DNA of 6,376 nucleotides from Vibrio madracius (GTDB taxonomy: Bacteria; Pseudomonadota; Gammaproteobacteria; Enterobacterales; Vibrionaceae): the NCBI GenBank assembly GCA_000695745.1, contig ASHK01000478.1, positions 1 through 6,376 of the forward strand, read 5' to 3'. This document shows positions 1 to 6,324 of the stretch, one piece after another. Within the stretch, counting starts at the first letter, position 1. Each line of letters begins with the position of its first letter. The notes beneath the pieces were generated by a model. The model saw only the letters and a list, made by a program, of their open reading frames with translations. It searched no databases and had not been told where the DNA came from. The position numbers and the translations under genes were made by a program.

Positions 1-204
1 AACGTCGCCTCAGTCAAAATTGAGGGACGCCAGCGCAGCCCAGCGTATGTTGAACAGGTGACTCGAACATGGCGAGAAGCCATTGATTTATACCAACGTA
101 ACCCAGAACACTACCAAGTTAAGCCAGCTTGGGACCAAGCCTTGGCAAATGTCTCTGAAGGCACCCAAACGACTTTAGGTGCTTACCACAGAAAATGGCA
201 GTAA
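1..204 (+). CDS. ubiU: UbiU (YhbU), C-terminal end, peptidase U32 family; 5' truncated by window
   Basis: Frame 1 is open from the first base to a TAA at 202-204, giving the last 67 residues of a protein that begins outside the window. The fragment starts NVASVKIEGRQRSPAYVEQV; the KIEGR-x-(R/K)SP-x-Y signature near the C-terminus is typical of peptidase-U32-family proteins. In Escherichia coli, UbiU and UbiV form a complex carrying 4Fe-4S clusters that works with UbiT in O2-independent hydroxylation during ubiquinone synthesis, allowing the quinone to be made without oxygen. The cluster-binding cysteines of UbiU lie upstream of this fragment and cannot be checked. The identity rests on the U32 signature plus the adjacent, well-recognised ubiV: the stop codon overlaps the ubiV Shine-Dalgarno, so the two are almost certainly one operon. 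The promoter is outside the window. Confidence 0.88.
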   Translation, partial: NVASVKIEGRQRSPAYVEQVTRTWREAIDLYQRNPEHYQVKPAWDQALANVSEGTQTTLGAYHRKWQ

Positions 205-208
205 GGAA
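203..208 (+). promoter_or_regulatory. Shine-Dalgarno of ubiV (AAGGAA)
   Basis: AAGGAA begins inside the ubiU stop codon (TAA at 202-204) and sits 9 nt before the ATG at 218. This supports 218 as the start rather than the upstream in-frame GTG at 179, which would add 13 residues with no family counterpart. Confidence 0.7.
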
Positions 209-217
209 CAGCAAGTT

Positions 218-1096
218 ATGAAGTATGCATTAGGCCCATTACTGTACTTTTGGCCGAAACAAGATGTAGAGAGCTTCTATCAGCAAGCCAAATCAAGCTC
301 AGCTGATATTGTTTATCTCGGAGAAACCGTGTGCTCTAAGCGCAGAGAAATGAAACCTGCGCATTGGTTAGACATCGCCAAAGAATTGAACGCTGCTGGG
401 AAACAGGTGGTTCTTTCGACGATGGCATTACTCGAAGCGCCAAGCGAAGTGAACATAATGAAAAAGTACATCGACAACGGTGACTTTGCTATCGAGGCAA
501 ATGATGTTTCAGCGATTCAACTGGCTAGTGAACACAAGGTACCATTTGTTGTTGGCCCTGCAGTCAATACCTACAATGCGCACACCCTAAAACTGTTTGT
601 AAAACAAGGGATGATTCGCTGGTGCATGCCTGTAGAACTGTCACGTGAATGGCTCAGCAATGCCTTAGAACAAGCGCATAACCTTGGCATCCGCGACCAG
701 TTTGAAGTGGAAGTTTTTAGCCACGGTTACTTGCCTCTCGCGTATTCGGCGCGCTGTTTTACTGCTCGTGCAGAAAACCGTGCTAAAGATGATTGTGAGA
801 CGTGCTGCATCAAGTACCCAACAGGGCTTCAAGTTGAAAGTCAGGAAGGACAATCGGTCTTCAACTTAAATGGCATCCAAACTCAATCAGGTTATCAATA
901 CAACCTGATCAACGATCTCAAATCGATGCATGGTTTGGTTGATGTAGTCAGACTCAGTCCGCTGGGATTGGATACCTTTGCAGAAGTCGATCGCTTTAAA
1001 GCTAACGAAGATGGCTCGCAGCCTTCACCATTGATAGATAGACAATGCAACGGCTACTGGCATCAGATTGCAGGCCTTGATATCAAACAACTCTGA
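218..1096 (+). CDS. ubiV: UbiV (YhbV), 4Fe-4S protein of O2-independent ubiquinone biosynthesis
   Basis: This encodes a 292-residue protein, the same length as I recall for E. coli UbiV, beginning MKYALGPLLYFWPK. It belongs to the peptidase U32 family, but the known role is not proteolysis. UbiV pairs with UbiU and acts with UbiT in the anaerobic hydroxylation steps of ubiquinone synthesis in the cytoplasm. The four cysteines that bind the 4Fe-4S cluster are all present: C39 (in GETVCSKRR), C180 (SARCFTAR), C193 and C197 (in DDCETCCIKYP, with an extra C196). They match the E. coli positions as I remember them. The ATG at 218 has a good AAGGAA Shine-Dalgarno and lies 13 nt after the ubiU stop, implying co-transcription and perhaps coupling. 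The gene is intact, and a hairpin terminator follows 11 nt after its stop. Identity is very secure. Confidence 0.95.
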   Translation: MKYALGPLLYFWPKQDVESFYQQAKSSSADIVYLGETVCSKRREMKPAHWLDIAKELNAAGKQVVLSTMALLEAPSEVNIMKKYIDNGDFAIEANDVSAIQLASEHKVPFVVGPAVNTYNAHTLKLFVKQGMIRWCMPVELSREWLSNALEQAHNLGIRDQFEVEVFSHGYLPLAYSARCFTARAENRAKDDCETCCIKYPTGLQVESQEGQSVFNLNGIQTQSGYQYNLINDLKSMHGLVDVVRLSPLGLDTFAEVDRFKANEDGSQPSPLIDRQCNGYWHQIAGLDIKQL

Positions 1097-1107
1097 TTCC
1101 AAAATAC

Positions 1108-1135
1108 AAAAAGACCTCGCTCGCGAGGTCTTTTT
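1108..1135. terminator. Bidirectional Rho-independent terminator between ubiV and the MATE gene
   Basis: Perfect inverted repeat: GACCTCG (1113-1119), loop CTCG, CGAGGTC (1124-1130). A5 precedes it and T5 follows it, so the paired arms extend to 12 bp. It ends 2 nt before the complement of the MATE stop codon and begins 11 nt after the ubiV stop. The A-run and T-run let it terminate both convergent transcripts. Confidence 0.92.
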
Positions 1136-1322
1136 AATTAGGCGGTTGTCGGCTGTAATACCGTTCGGTCAAGTTTCCTGATATCACGCCACATCATGAT
1201 GCCAACTACTATTCCTATTGCAATATTGGAAAGCGGGTATGCAACCCAAATACCATTCACGCCCCATAACTTAGGCATCAAATACAAGAACGGTAACTGA
1301 ACTAACATATTCCCTAACGTCA

Positions 1323-1341
1323 CAAATACGATGCTTTGCGG
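1323..1341 (-). other. Frameshift zone 2 of the MATE gene (one base missing)
   Basis: The middle piece ends ...GHSRKASYL at a stop (1320-1322). The C-terminal piece continues in another frame as IVFVTLGNMLVQ. A stop in the latter frame at 1342-1344 confines the shift to 1323-1341. Adding one T to the TTT run at 1335-1337 gives the smooth join SRKSIVFVTLGN. The missing base may lie elsewhere in this short zone. Confidence 0.75.
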
Positions 1342-1824
1342 CTATGACCAATGGCTTGATAGTACGCCGCCGCAACCACAATAAAGCCATCTAAAAACAT
1401 GGAGAATAGGTGCAATCTAATCCCGTTTACAGTGTTCTCAATTAACGCAGACTCAGTCGAGTTGAAGATCGAAACGGTTTGATATGGAAATAGGTTCAAC
1501 AGCGTTACAAACATTGCCCCGCCTATTACCGCACTCAAAGTCGCAATGTTAAATAGCTTGCGCATATTGTCTTGTCGTCTCGCGCCATAGTTGTAGCTCA
1601 ACAATGGTTGCATCGCATTAGCAAGCCCTTCTGCCACAAGGTAGTAGAACGCGACGATATACCCTAATATCGCATAAGCTCCAACTAAAGTGATTGAACC
1701 ATAATCTGCAAAGAGCCCATTATGCAGCGCGACCATAAATGAGCCATACGCATACATAAAGAAGCTCGCCATACCAATGGAAATAATGGATGGCAGCAAA
1801 GCAAATTGGAACTTAAGATCGACC

Positions 1825-1828
1825 AAAA
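1825..1828 (-). other. Frameshift zone 1 of the MATE gene (one extra base)
   Basis: The N-terminal piece ends MRLTFGRS-stop, while the next piece begins VDLKFQFALLPS in the frame one base ahead. Removing one A from the AAAA run at 1825-1828 gives the continuous join MRLTLVDLKFQFALL, a normal loop between the two MATE halves. The two reading frames overlap only across 1813-1826, which bounds the location. Confidence 0.78.
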
Positions 1829-2490
1829 GTTAAGCGCATTTTCGCTTTACTTGAGAAGAAATATGCAAAACCTAGCAAAGTAACTACCGCTTGAGCAATG
1901 GCCGTCGCAAGGGCTGCTCCGCGTAATTCCCAATCAAGAATCGCGATAAACCAGTAGTCCAAGGCGATATTAATGATGGCACCTAGCACCATTAACATCG
2001 TCGCCGTATTCGGACTGTCATCATTACGCAATAAGAATGGCACCGCAATCGAGCCAAGTGTGAATATGCCTCCAATGATTAAGATGTCCAAATACTGCAT
2101 CGCTAAATCATGCACACGCCCTTCTGCGCCTTGAATACTCAAAAAGACGTGAGAGTATTGCCACAATATCACTGCGATAATCGGGCTTAAGGCAATTAAG
2201 GAGATAAGTCCTGTCGCCAGCGTATTCTTCGCTTGCGAAAGATCACCTTCACCTTGCTTGATTGAAGCTAGCGCTCCCGTACCCACACCAATCATCATGC
2301 CTAAACCAAGAATCGTCCCTATGATTGGCCATGCGAGGTTAATACCGGCTAGACCGTCTCCTCCCATATACTGCCCAATAAAGATACCATCCACTACTTG
2401 ATAGAGGCCATTCACTAGCATGGCCGCTACCGTTGGAACTGCATAACGCCAGAATTGTTTATAGATTGATTTCTCAGTCATACTGTTAAA

Positions 2491-2515
2491 TTAGTTAGTT
2501 ATCTTAGCTAACTAA
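2491..2515. promoter_or_regulatory. 8-bp inverted repeat before the MATE gene; candidate MarR operator and/or leader hairpin
   Basis: TTAGTTAG (2491-2498) and its exact complement CTAACTAA (2508-2515) flank a 9-nt spacer. The right arm is part of TAGCTAACTA (2505-2514), and the identical 10-mer recurs at 2960-2969 in front of marR. Placement in the 46-nt gap between regulator and pump suits an operator. The same repeat could fold in RNA upstream of the MATE start. Regulatory function is inferred. Confidence 0.5.
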
Positions 2516-2516
2516 A

Positions 2517-2521
2517 TCCTT
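2517..2521 (-). promoter_or_regulatory. Distant Shine-Dalgarno-like AAGGA of the MATE gene
   Basis: On the minus strand AAGGA lies 35 nt before the MATE ATG (2481), too far for normal use, while the 9 nt directly before the ATG (TTTAACAGT) hold no purine-rich site. The 25-nt inverted repeat at 2491-2515 sits between them. If it folds, the effective distance drops to about 10 nt. Confidence 0.35.
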
Positions 2522-2527
2522 AAATTT

Positions 2528-2937
2528 TTATCTCAGTGCTTTTGTTAATAACGTATCAAGCAGTGCAAATTCCTGCTCGTTTAAGTGTATTCGCAGTTTG
2601 TCCGCCACGACACTGTATATTTCAGCTTCAGATGCGAGTGGCAACCGTGATTTTTCTGTCAGTGTTACTCGTTTGGAGCGTGCATCTTCTGTACAAGACA
2701 AGCGCTTAACCAAGCCCTTACGTTCGAGCCTCTTGACCATATTCGTTGCCGAGGTTTCGACACCTCCAACTCTTTGGCCAAATCCGTTAAGCGAATCGGC
2801 TCCGCTGAGGACTGAATCGCCTTTAAATAATCGTATTCATTAAAGCTCAGATGCCCTAATGGATCCTCTTTATTATAGCTACGCCAGACTTTCGAGGTCA
2901 GGCGTTCCATTTTTTCTAAGTTGGTTTCTATAGTCAT
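2528..2937 (-). pseudogene. MarR-family transcriptional regulator, interrupted by one frameshift
   Basis: Two minus-strand pieces, 2937-2665 and 2740-2528, join into a protein of about 136 residues after restoring one base; MarR proteins are usually about 140. The reconstruction shows the winged helix-turn-helix: HLSFNEYDYLKAI (29-41), the helix-turn-helix RLTDLAKELEVSKP-SATN-MVKRLERKGLV (49-77), and the wing RLSCTEDARSKRVTLT (79-94) with the family's D-x-R-x(5)-LT pattern. N- and C-terminal helices would form the dimer interface. MarR proteins usually repress themselves and a neighbouring efflux gene and are released by small aromatic ligands. Here the downstream partner is a MATE pump 46 nt away. 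Related repeats precede both genes, supporting autoregulation. The ATG at 2937 has no convincing Shine-Dalgarno, but an earlier start is not visible. The ligand is unknown. Confidence 0.85.
2750..2757 (-). other. Frameshift site in the marR-like gene (one base missing)
   Basis: The N-terminal piece runs correctly to LEVSKP, then reads RQRIWSRG. The neighbouring frame from the same bases reads SATNMVKRLERKG, the expected recognition helix. One extra base between 2752 and 2753 (an added A or G, lengthening a neighbouring run) restores KPSATNMVKRL. The shift falls in the DNA-recognition helix, so if real it would abolish DNA binding. Confidence 0.8.
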
Positions 2938-2953
2938 TCATATCAACTATTAA

Positions 2954-2969
2954 TTAGCCTAGCTAACTA
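2954..2969. promoter_or_regulatory. Dyad upstream of marR; candidate MarR operator
   Basis: TTAGC (2954-2958), CTA, GCTAA (2962-2966) is a perfect short dyad 16 bp upstream of the marR ATG. It overlaps the 10-mer TAGCTAACTA (2960-2969), which is repeated exactly at 2505-2514 before the pump gene. No strong -35/-10 pair could be assigned, so the promoter it would block is unidentified. Confidence 0.45.
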
Positions 2970-3002
2970 GTTTACCGAAATTGGAAATGAACTTCAACGC
3001 AT

Positions 3003-3032
3003 AAAAAAACACCAGCCTCTGGCTGGTGTTTT
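3003..3032 (-). terminator. Rho-independent terminator of nlpI
   Basis: CACCAGCC (3010-3017), loop TCT, GGCTGGTG (3021-3028) form an 8-bp GC-rich stem. On the minus strand it is followed by a seven-T run (3009-3003). It begins about 15 nt after the nlpI stop. It separates nlpI from the marR-MATE unit, so marR must have its own promoter in 2938-3002. Confidence 0.9.
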
Positions 3033-3047
3033 GATAACAGATTCGGT

Positions 3048-3983
3048 CTACTGAGCTTCGGCTTTGTTCGTTTCCGCTTGCTTAGCTTCTTGTTTTGCCT
3101 GCTCTACTTGTTGTGCTCTAACTATTTCAAAAATCTTAGTTAACTCAAGAAATGCGTATTTGTGCTCGGCATAATCGTAGACATTTTGAGCAATAGCCAA
3201 TTTGTATAATGATACTGCCGCTGGGTAGTTACCATCGACTTGGTGACGCTTAGCGAGATAGAAGTACACCTCGGTGAGACGTTCTGCTAGCACAGTATTA
3301 TCTCTACTGCTGGCTAGAATCGCCTTAAAGGCTTGCTCTTCAGATACTTTATCCAGCATTAGAGCTACTAGAATCCACCCCCAATCATTGTTACGCGCTT
3401 GGTAGCGCTTTTCTAACGCGATTGCAGCGTCCAATGGCCCCGCTTCTCGAGATATGATGTATAACCAAAGGGCGCGATACGGATCAGAAGGATTCTCTTG
3501 GTAATAACGAGTCATCCCTTCTATCGCAAGTGGAATTCGATCACCATAGTAAAGTGCAATAGAGCGGTTTCTTAACGCGTAGGAGTTTGATGGGTCAAGT
3601 TCTAGGCTTGAATCAAAAGCTTCATATGCAGAGTCAAAGTCACCGATTTGGGTGAAGTATTGACCAACTTGATTGAAGACAACGGGCTGCGCCGGGTTAA
3701 GCTGCAATGATTGATTGAAGTCTAGCTGAGCTAAATCACGTAACCCCAAGCTATTATAATAGGAGCCTCGCTCAAAGTGCATTTTTGCCCTGACGTCATT
3801 TTCAAGGTCACTACGTTGTAGAAGCTGTGTCAATCGGGCGACTTGAACTTCGTATTGAACATTCGCTTGCAATGGCACTGCCATTGGTGGGTTCAACCAT
3901 TGTTCATCTTGTGTTGACGAGTTGGTAGCACAACCAGTCACTGCCACCACTAAGCTTAATCCTAAGATTCGAAACAACTTCAC
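3048..3983 (-). CDS. nlpI: NlpI, outer-membrane TPR lipoprotein
   Basis: The 311-residue protein starts at GTG (3983), preceded by AAGGAG with 10 nt spacing. The longer open frame back to 4022 would put 13 residues before a well-formed lipoprotein signal. The signal is MKLFRILGLSLVVAVTGC, with lipobox VTGC and lipidated C18; the residue after C18 is Ala, not the Asp of an inner-membrane retention signal, so outer-membrane sorting is expected. TPR helices follow: about 65-98 (FERGSYYNSLGLRDLA), 99-132 (FDSAYEAFDSSLELDP), 133-166 and 234-267. In E. coli NlpI is an adaptor that brings MepS and other peptidoglycan hydrolases to the protease Prc, limiting cell-wall cleavage. It lies directly downstream of pnp, as in enterobacteria. 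Compared with E. coli (294 aa), it has a polar Lys/Glu/Ala/Gln-rich tail (about 288-311). It is intact and flanked by terminators on both sides. Confidence 0.94.
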   Translation of the reverse strand: MKLFRILGLSLVVAVTGCATNSSTQDEQWLNPPMAVPLQANVQYEVQVARLTQLLQRSDLENDVRAKMHFERGSYYNSLGLRDLAQLDFNQSLQLNPAQPVVFNQVGQYFTQIGDFDSAYEAFDSSLELDPSNSYALRNRSIALYYGDRIPLAIEGMTRYYQENPSDPYRALWLYIISREAGPLDAAIALEKRYQARNNDWGWILVALMLDKVSEEQAFKAILASSRDNTVLAERLTEVYFYLAKRHQVDGNYPAAVSLYKLAIAQNVYDYAEHKYAFLELTKIFEIVRAQQVEQAKQEAKQAETNKAEAQ

Positions 3984-3993
3984 TATATCATTC

Positions 3994-3999
3994 TCCTTG
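3994..3999 (-). promoter_or_regulatory. Shine-Dalgarno of nlpI (AAGGAG), fixing the GTG start
   Basis: A strong AAGGAG on the minus strand lies 10 nt before GTG at 3983. An ATG sits closer to it (3991-3989), but that frame reads ATG-ATA-TAG, stopping so that its last G is the first base of the nlpI GTG. The lipoprotein signal begins exactly at the GTG, so GTG is the start. Confidence 0.75.
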
Positions 4000-4011
4000 T
4001 ACCCACTCGCT

Positions 4012-4040
4012 ATTATCGGCAACGTTAAGAGTGTCGTTAG
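4012..4040 (-). promoter_or_regulatory. Possible nlpI promoter
   Basis: On the minus strand GATAAT (4017-4012) resembles a -10 hexamer. At 17-bp spacing lies CTAACG (4040-4035), only a 3/6 match to TTGACA. It is a weak candidate, supported mainly by its position between the pnp terminator and the nlpI ribosome-binding site. Readthrough from pnp is the alternative. Confidence 0.25.
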
Positions 4041-4087
4041 CGCTGCACACCGTAATGCGTGGTAGTGGGAATTTTCCTTCGCGCATG

Positions 4088-4107
4088 AAAAAGGGGCTCT
4101 TGCCCCC
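4088..4107 (-). terminator. Rho-independent terminator of pnp
   Basis: GGGGC (4093-4097), TCTT, GCCCC (4102-4106) form a short GC-only stem. On the minus strand it is followed by five T (4092-4088). It lies about 45 nt after the pnp stop. The short stem may allow partial readthrough into nlpI. The rest of 3984-4150 holds only the nlpI leader and no recognisable gene. Confidence 0.8.
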
Positions 4108-4150
4108 TCTTTATAGCACGCTTTTTAACGTAATGGTCTAGAAAAGCAAA

Positions 4151-6293
4151 TTATTCTGCGTCAGACGCTGAATTTTCATCCGCAGCTGGCGCTTTCGCTT
4201 CAGGCTTTTCCATTGCTTCTTTCATGCTTAGACGTACACGACCTTGGCGGTCAATTTCAAGAACTTTAACTTGAACTTCTTGACCTTCTTTTAGGTAGTC
4301 AGTCACTTTCTCAACACGCTCGTGAGCGATTTGAGAGATGTGTACTAGACCATCTTTACCTGGAAGAACCGTTACGAATGCACCGAAGTCTGCTAGACGA
4401 GCAACTTTACCCGTGTAGATCTTACCTACTTCAACTTCTGCAGTGATAGCTTCGATACGAGCGATCGCATCTTTCGCTTGGTCACCGTCAGTTGCAGCGA
4501 TCTTGATAGTACCATCATCTTCGATCTCGATAGTCGTACCCGTTTCTTCAGTTAGCTGACGGATAACCGCGCCACCTTTACCGATAACGTCTTTGATCTT
4601 GTCTGCGCTGATCTTCATTGTGTGGATACGTGGAGCGAACTCAGAGATCTCTTCACGAGCACCAGAGATAGCTTCATCCATTACAGAAAGGATGTGCTTA
4701 CGTGCACCTTGCGCTTGGTTAAGAGCAATTTGCATGATCTCTTTAGTGATACCTTCGATCTTGATGTCCATTTGAAGTGCAGTGATACCAGTGTTAGTAC
4801 CTGCTACTTTAAAGTCCATGTCACCTAGGTGGTCTTCGTCACCAAGGATGTCAGAAAGAACCACGAAATCGTCGCCTTCTTTAACAAGACCCATTGCGAT
4901 ACCCGCAACAGAAGACTTAATTGGAACACCAGCATCCATAAGCGCTAGGGATGTACCACATACAGAAGCCATTGAAGATGAACCGTTAGATTCAGTGATT
5001 TCCGATACAACACGAACTGTGTATGGGAATTCTTCAACAGAAGGCATTACTGCTGCGATACCACGCTTAGCCAGTTTACCGTGACCGATTTCACGACGCT
5101 TAGGAGAACCTACAAAACCTGTTTCGCCAACACAGTATGGAGGGAAGTTATAGTGTAGTAAGAAGTGATCTTTACGCTCACCAGTTAGCTCATCGATGAT
5201 TTGAGCATCGCGCTGCGTACCAAGAGTCGCAGTAACAAGAGCCTGAGTTTCACCACGAGTAAATAGTGAAGAACCGTGAGTACGTGGAAGAACGCCAGTG
5301 CGTACGTCTAGCGCACGAACCATGTCTTTTTCGCGACCATCGATACGTGGGTTACCCGCGATGATGCTGCGACGTACTACTGTCTTCTCTAGATCGTGGA
5401 AGATAGTGTGAATTTCTTTAGTGTTCGCTTCTGGATCTTCAGCAAGTAGAACGTCGTTTACTTCTGCTGCGATCGCGTGGATGCGGTCGTAACGAGCCAT
5501 TCTTTTCAGTGATTTGGTAAGCTTCAACTAGCTTAGCTTCTGCTAGTTCAGCGATACGCTCGTTAAGTGCTGTGTTCTCTTCTGGAGCAACCCAATCCCA
5601 AGCTGGAGTAGCAACTTCAGCCGCAAACTCGTTAATTGCAGTGATAACAGCTTGCTGTTGGTCGTGACCAAACACAACTGCAGATAGCATTTCTTCTTCT
5701 GTTAGGTTGTCAGCTTCTGATTCAACCATAAGTACTGCTGATTCAGTACCCGCAACAACAAGGTCAAGCTTAGACGTTTCTAGCTCAGTGTTGCTTGGGT
5801 TAAGAACAAGTTGACCGTCGATGTGACCAACACGCGCTGCACCGATAGGACCGTTGAACGGGATACCAGAGATAGCAAGCGCTGCAGACGTACCAATCAT
5901 TGTTGGGATGTCTGGCTGTACATTCGGGTTAACCGAAACTACCGTTGCAATAACTTGTACTTCGTTTTTGAATGCATCAGGGAAAAGAGGACGAATTGGA
6001 CGGTCGATTAGACGTGCAGTCAATGTTTCGCCTTCAGAAGGACGACCTTCACGCTTGAAGAAACCACCTGGGATTTTACCTGCAGCGTAAGTACGCTCTT
6101 GATAGTTTACAGTGAGTGGGAAGAAGTCTTGACCTTCTACTGCTTCTTTTTTACCAACAACAGAAACGAATACGGCTGTATCGTCCATTGTTACCATTAC
6201 AGCTGCAGTAGCTTGACGTGCGATAACGCCAGTTTCTAGCGTCACAGTGTGGTTGCCGTATTGGAACGACTTAACAACTGGTTTTTCGAACAT
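4151..6293 (-). pseudogene. pnp: Polynucleotide phosphorylase (PNPase), interrupted by one frameshift
   Basis: Pieces 6293-5439 and 5527-4151 join at residue 264/265 into a 713-residue PNPase (711 in E. coli). The enzyme degrades RNA 3' to 5' by phosphorolysis as a trimer and is a core part of the RNA degradosome. Visible domains: first RNase PH-like core with [12 protein letters not shown] (78-89); all-helical linker, where the break falls; second RNase PH core (about 310-545) with [15 protein letters not shown] carrying D485 and D491, equivalent to E. coli catalytic D486 and D492; KH domain with GKGG (571-574); S1 domain (about 622-691, [19 protein letters not shown]); and a short acidic Ala/Glu tail. 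The ATG has an AAGGA Shine-Dalgarno 6-7 nt upstream, itself preceded by a perfect inverted repeat. The upstream gene is outside the window; rpsO is usual. Apart from one base, every block looks intact, so the gene is probably functional and the break a sequencing error. Confidence 0.93.
5498..5506 (-). other. Frameshift site in pnp (one extra base)
   Basis: The N-terminal frame reads AYQITEK then [10 protein letters not shown], ending in a stop at 5439. The other frame picks up at [14 protein letters not shown]. Removing one T from the TT at 5500-5501 gives [14 protein letters not shown] without any other change. The read here is GAAAAGAATGG where GAAAAGATGG is expected on the minus strand. 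Confidence 0.85.
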
Positions 6294-6307
6294 TGTATTT
6301 CCTTTTT

Positions 6308-6324
6308 TCTGGAATCATTCCAGA
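6308..6324 (-). promoter_or_regulatory. Perfect inverted repeat in the pnp leader
   Basis: TCTGGAAT (6308-6315), one C, ATTCCAGA (6317-6324). In RNA this can form a 7-bp stem with a 3-nt loop ending 14 nt before the pnp ATG, right next to an A-rich stretch and the AAGGA site. No T-run follows it in either direction, so it is not a terminator. In E. coli pnp is autoregulated through RNase III cleavage of a leader hairpin; whether this smaller stem has that role is unknown. Confidence 0.5.

Larger units (their letters stand above)
1138..2481 (-). pseudogene. MATE-family multidrug/Na+ (or H+) antiporter, MepA/VmrA-like, interrupted by two frameshifts
   Basis: Three consecutive minus-strand pieces, 2481-1813, 1826-1320 and 1323-1138, read as one MATE transporter. 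Correcting a +1 and a -1 indel gives about 447 residues, typical for the family. The N-terminal half (222 aa before the shift) carries the characteristic QVVDGIFIGQYMGGDGLAG stretch (residues 28-46) and hydrophobic segments near 14-35, 44-68, 88-107, 132-151, 162-182 and 188-209. The conserved RNDDSPNTA loop starts at residue 152. The second half repeats the six-helix plan and ends in a charged tail (WRDIRKLDR...). MATE proteins in the inner membrane export cationic drugs in exchange for Na+ or H+; the substrate cannot be read from sequence. It resembles the MepA/DinF-like branch, and Vibrio VmrA is a possible identity that I cannot confirm. It lies 46 nt downstream of a MarR regulator, a classic pump-regulator pairing. 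The start ATG has no nearby Shine-Dalgarno. If the indels are sequencing errors, the gene is intact. Confidence 0.85.

Noticed and set aside
179..217. Upstream GTG start extending UbiV by 13 residues
   Set aside because: It would overlap ubiU, lacks a ribosome-binding site, and the 292-residue form from 218 matches family length and cysteine numbering.
665..869. Small open frames on both strands inside ubiV
   Set aside because: They are shadows of ubiV: no ribosome-binding site, no recognisable protein, and the ubiV frame carries the conserved cysteines in the same region.
1320..1828. Programmed ribosomal frameshifting in the MATE gene
   Set aside because: Two shifts of opposite sign, no classic slippery heptamer or downstream stimulatory structure seen, and other genes in the window carry similar indels.
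2598..2843. Plus-strand 81-residue frame opposite marR
   Set aside because: The minus-strand frames in this stretch give clear MarR helix-turn-helix and wing motifs; the plus-strand translation is unrecognisable.
3984..4022. Longer nlpI start at 4022
   Set aside because: It would place 13 residues before the lipoprotein signal peptide; the GTG at 3983 has an AAGGAG and gives a normal 18-residue signal to the lipobox cysteine.
4593..5084. Plus-strand open frames opposite pnp
   Set aside because: They are antisense shadows of a strongly biased, highly conserved coding sequence; the translations show no domain.
5811..6090. Plus-strand open frames opposite the 5' part of pnp
   Set aside because: They arise from pnp codon bias and have no initiation signals.
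6308..6324. Leader repeat as a transcription terminator
   Set aside because: No T-run follows the stem on either strand; the minus-strand continuation is A-rich.
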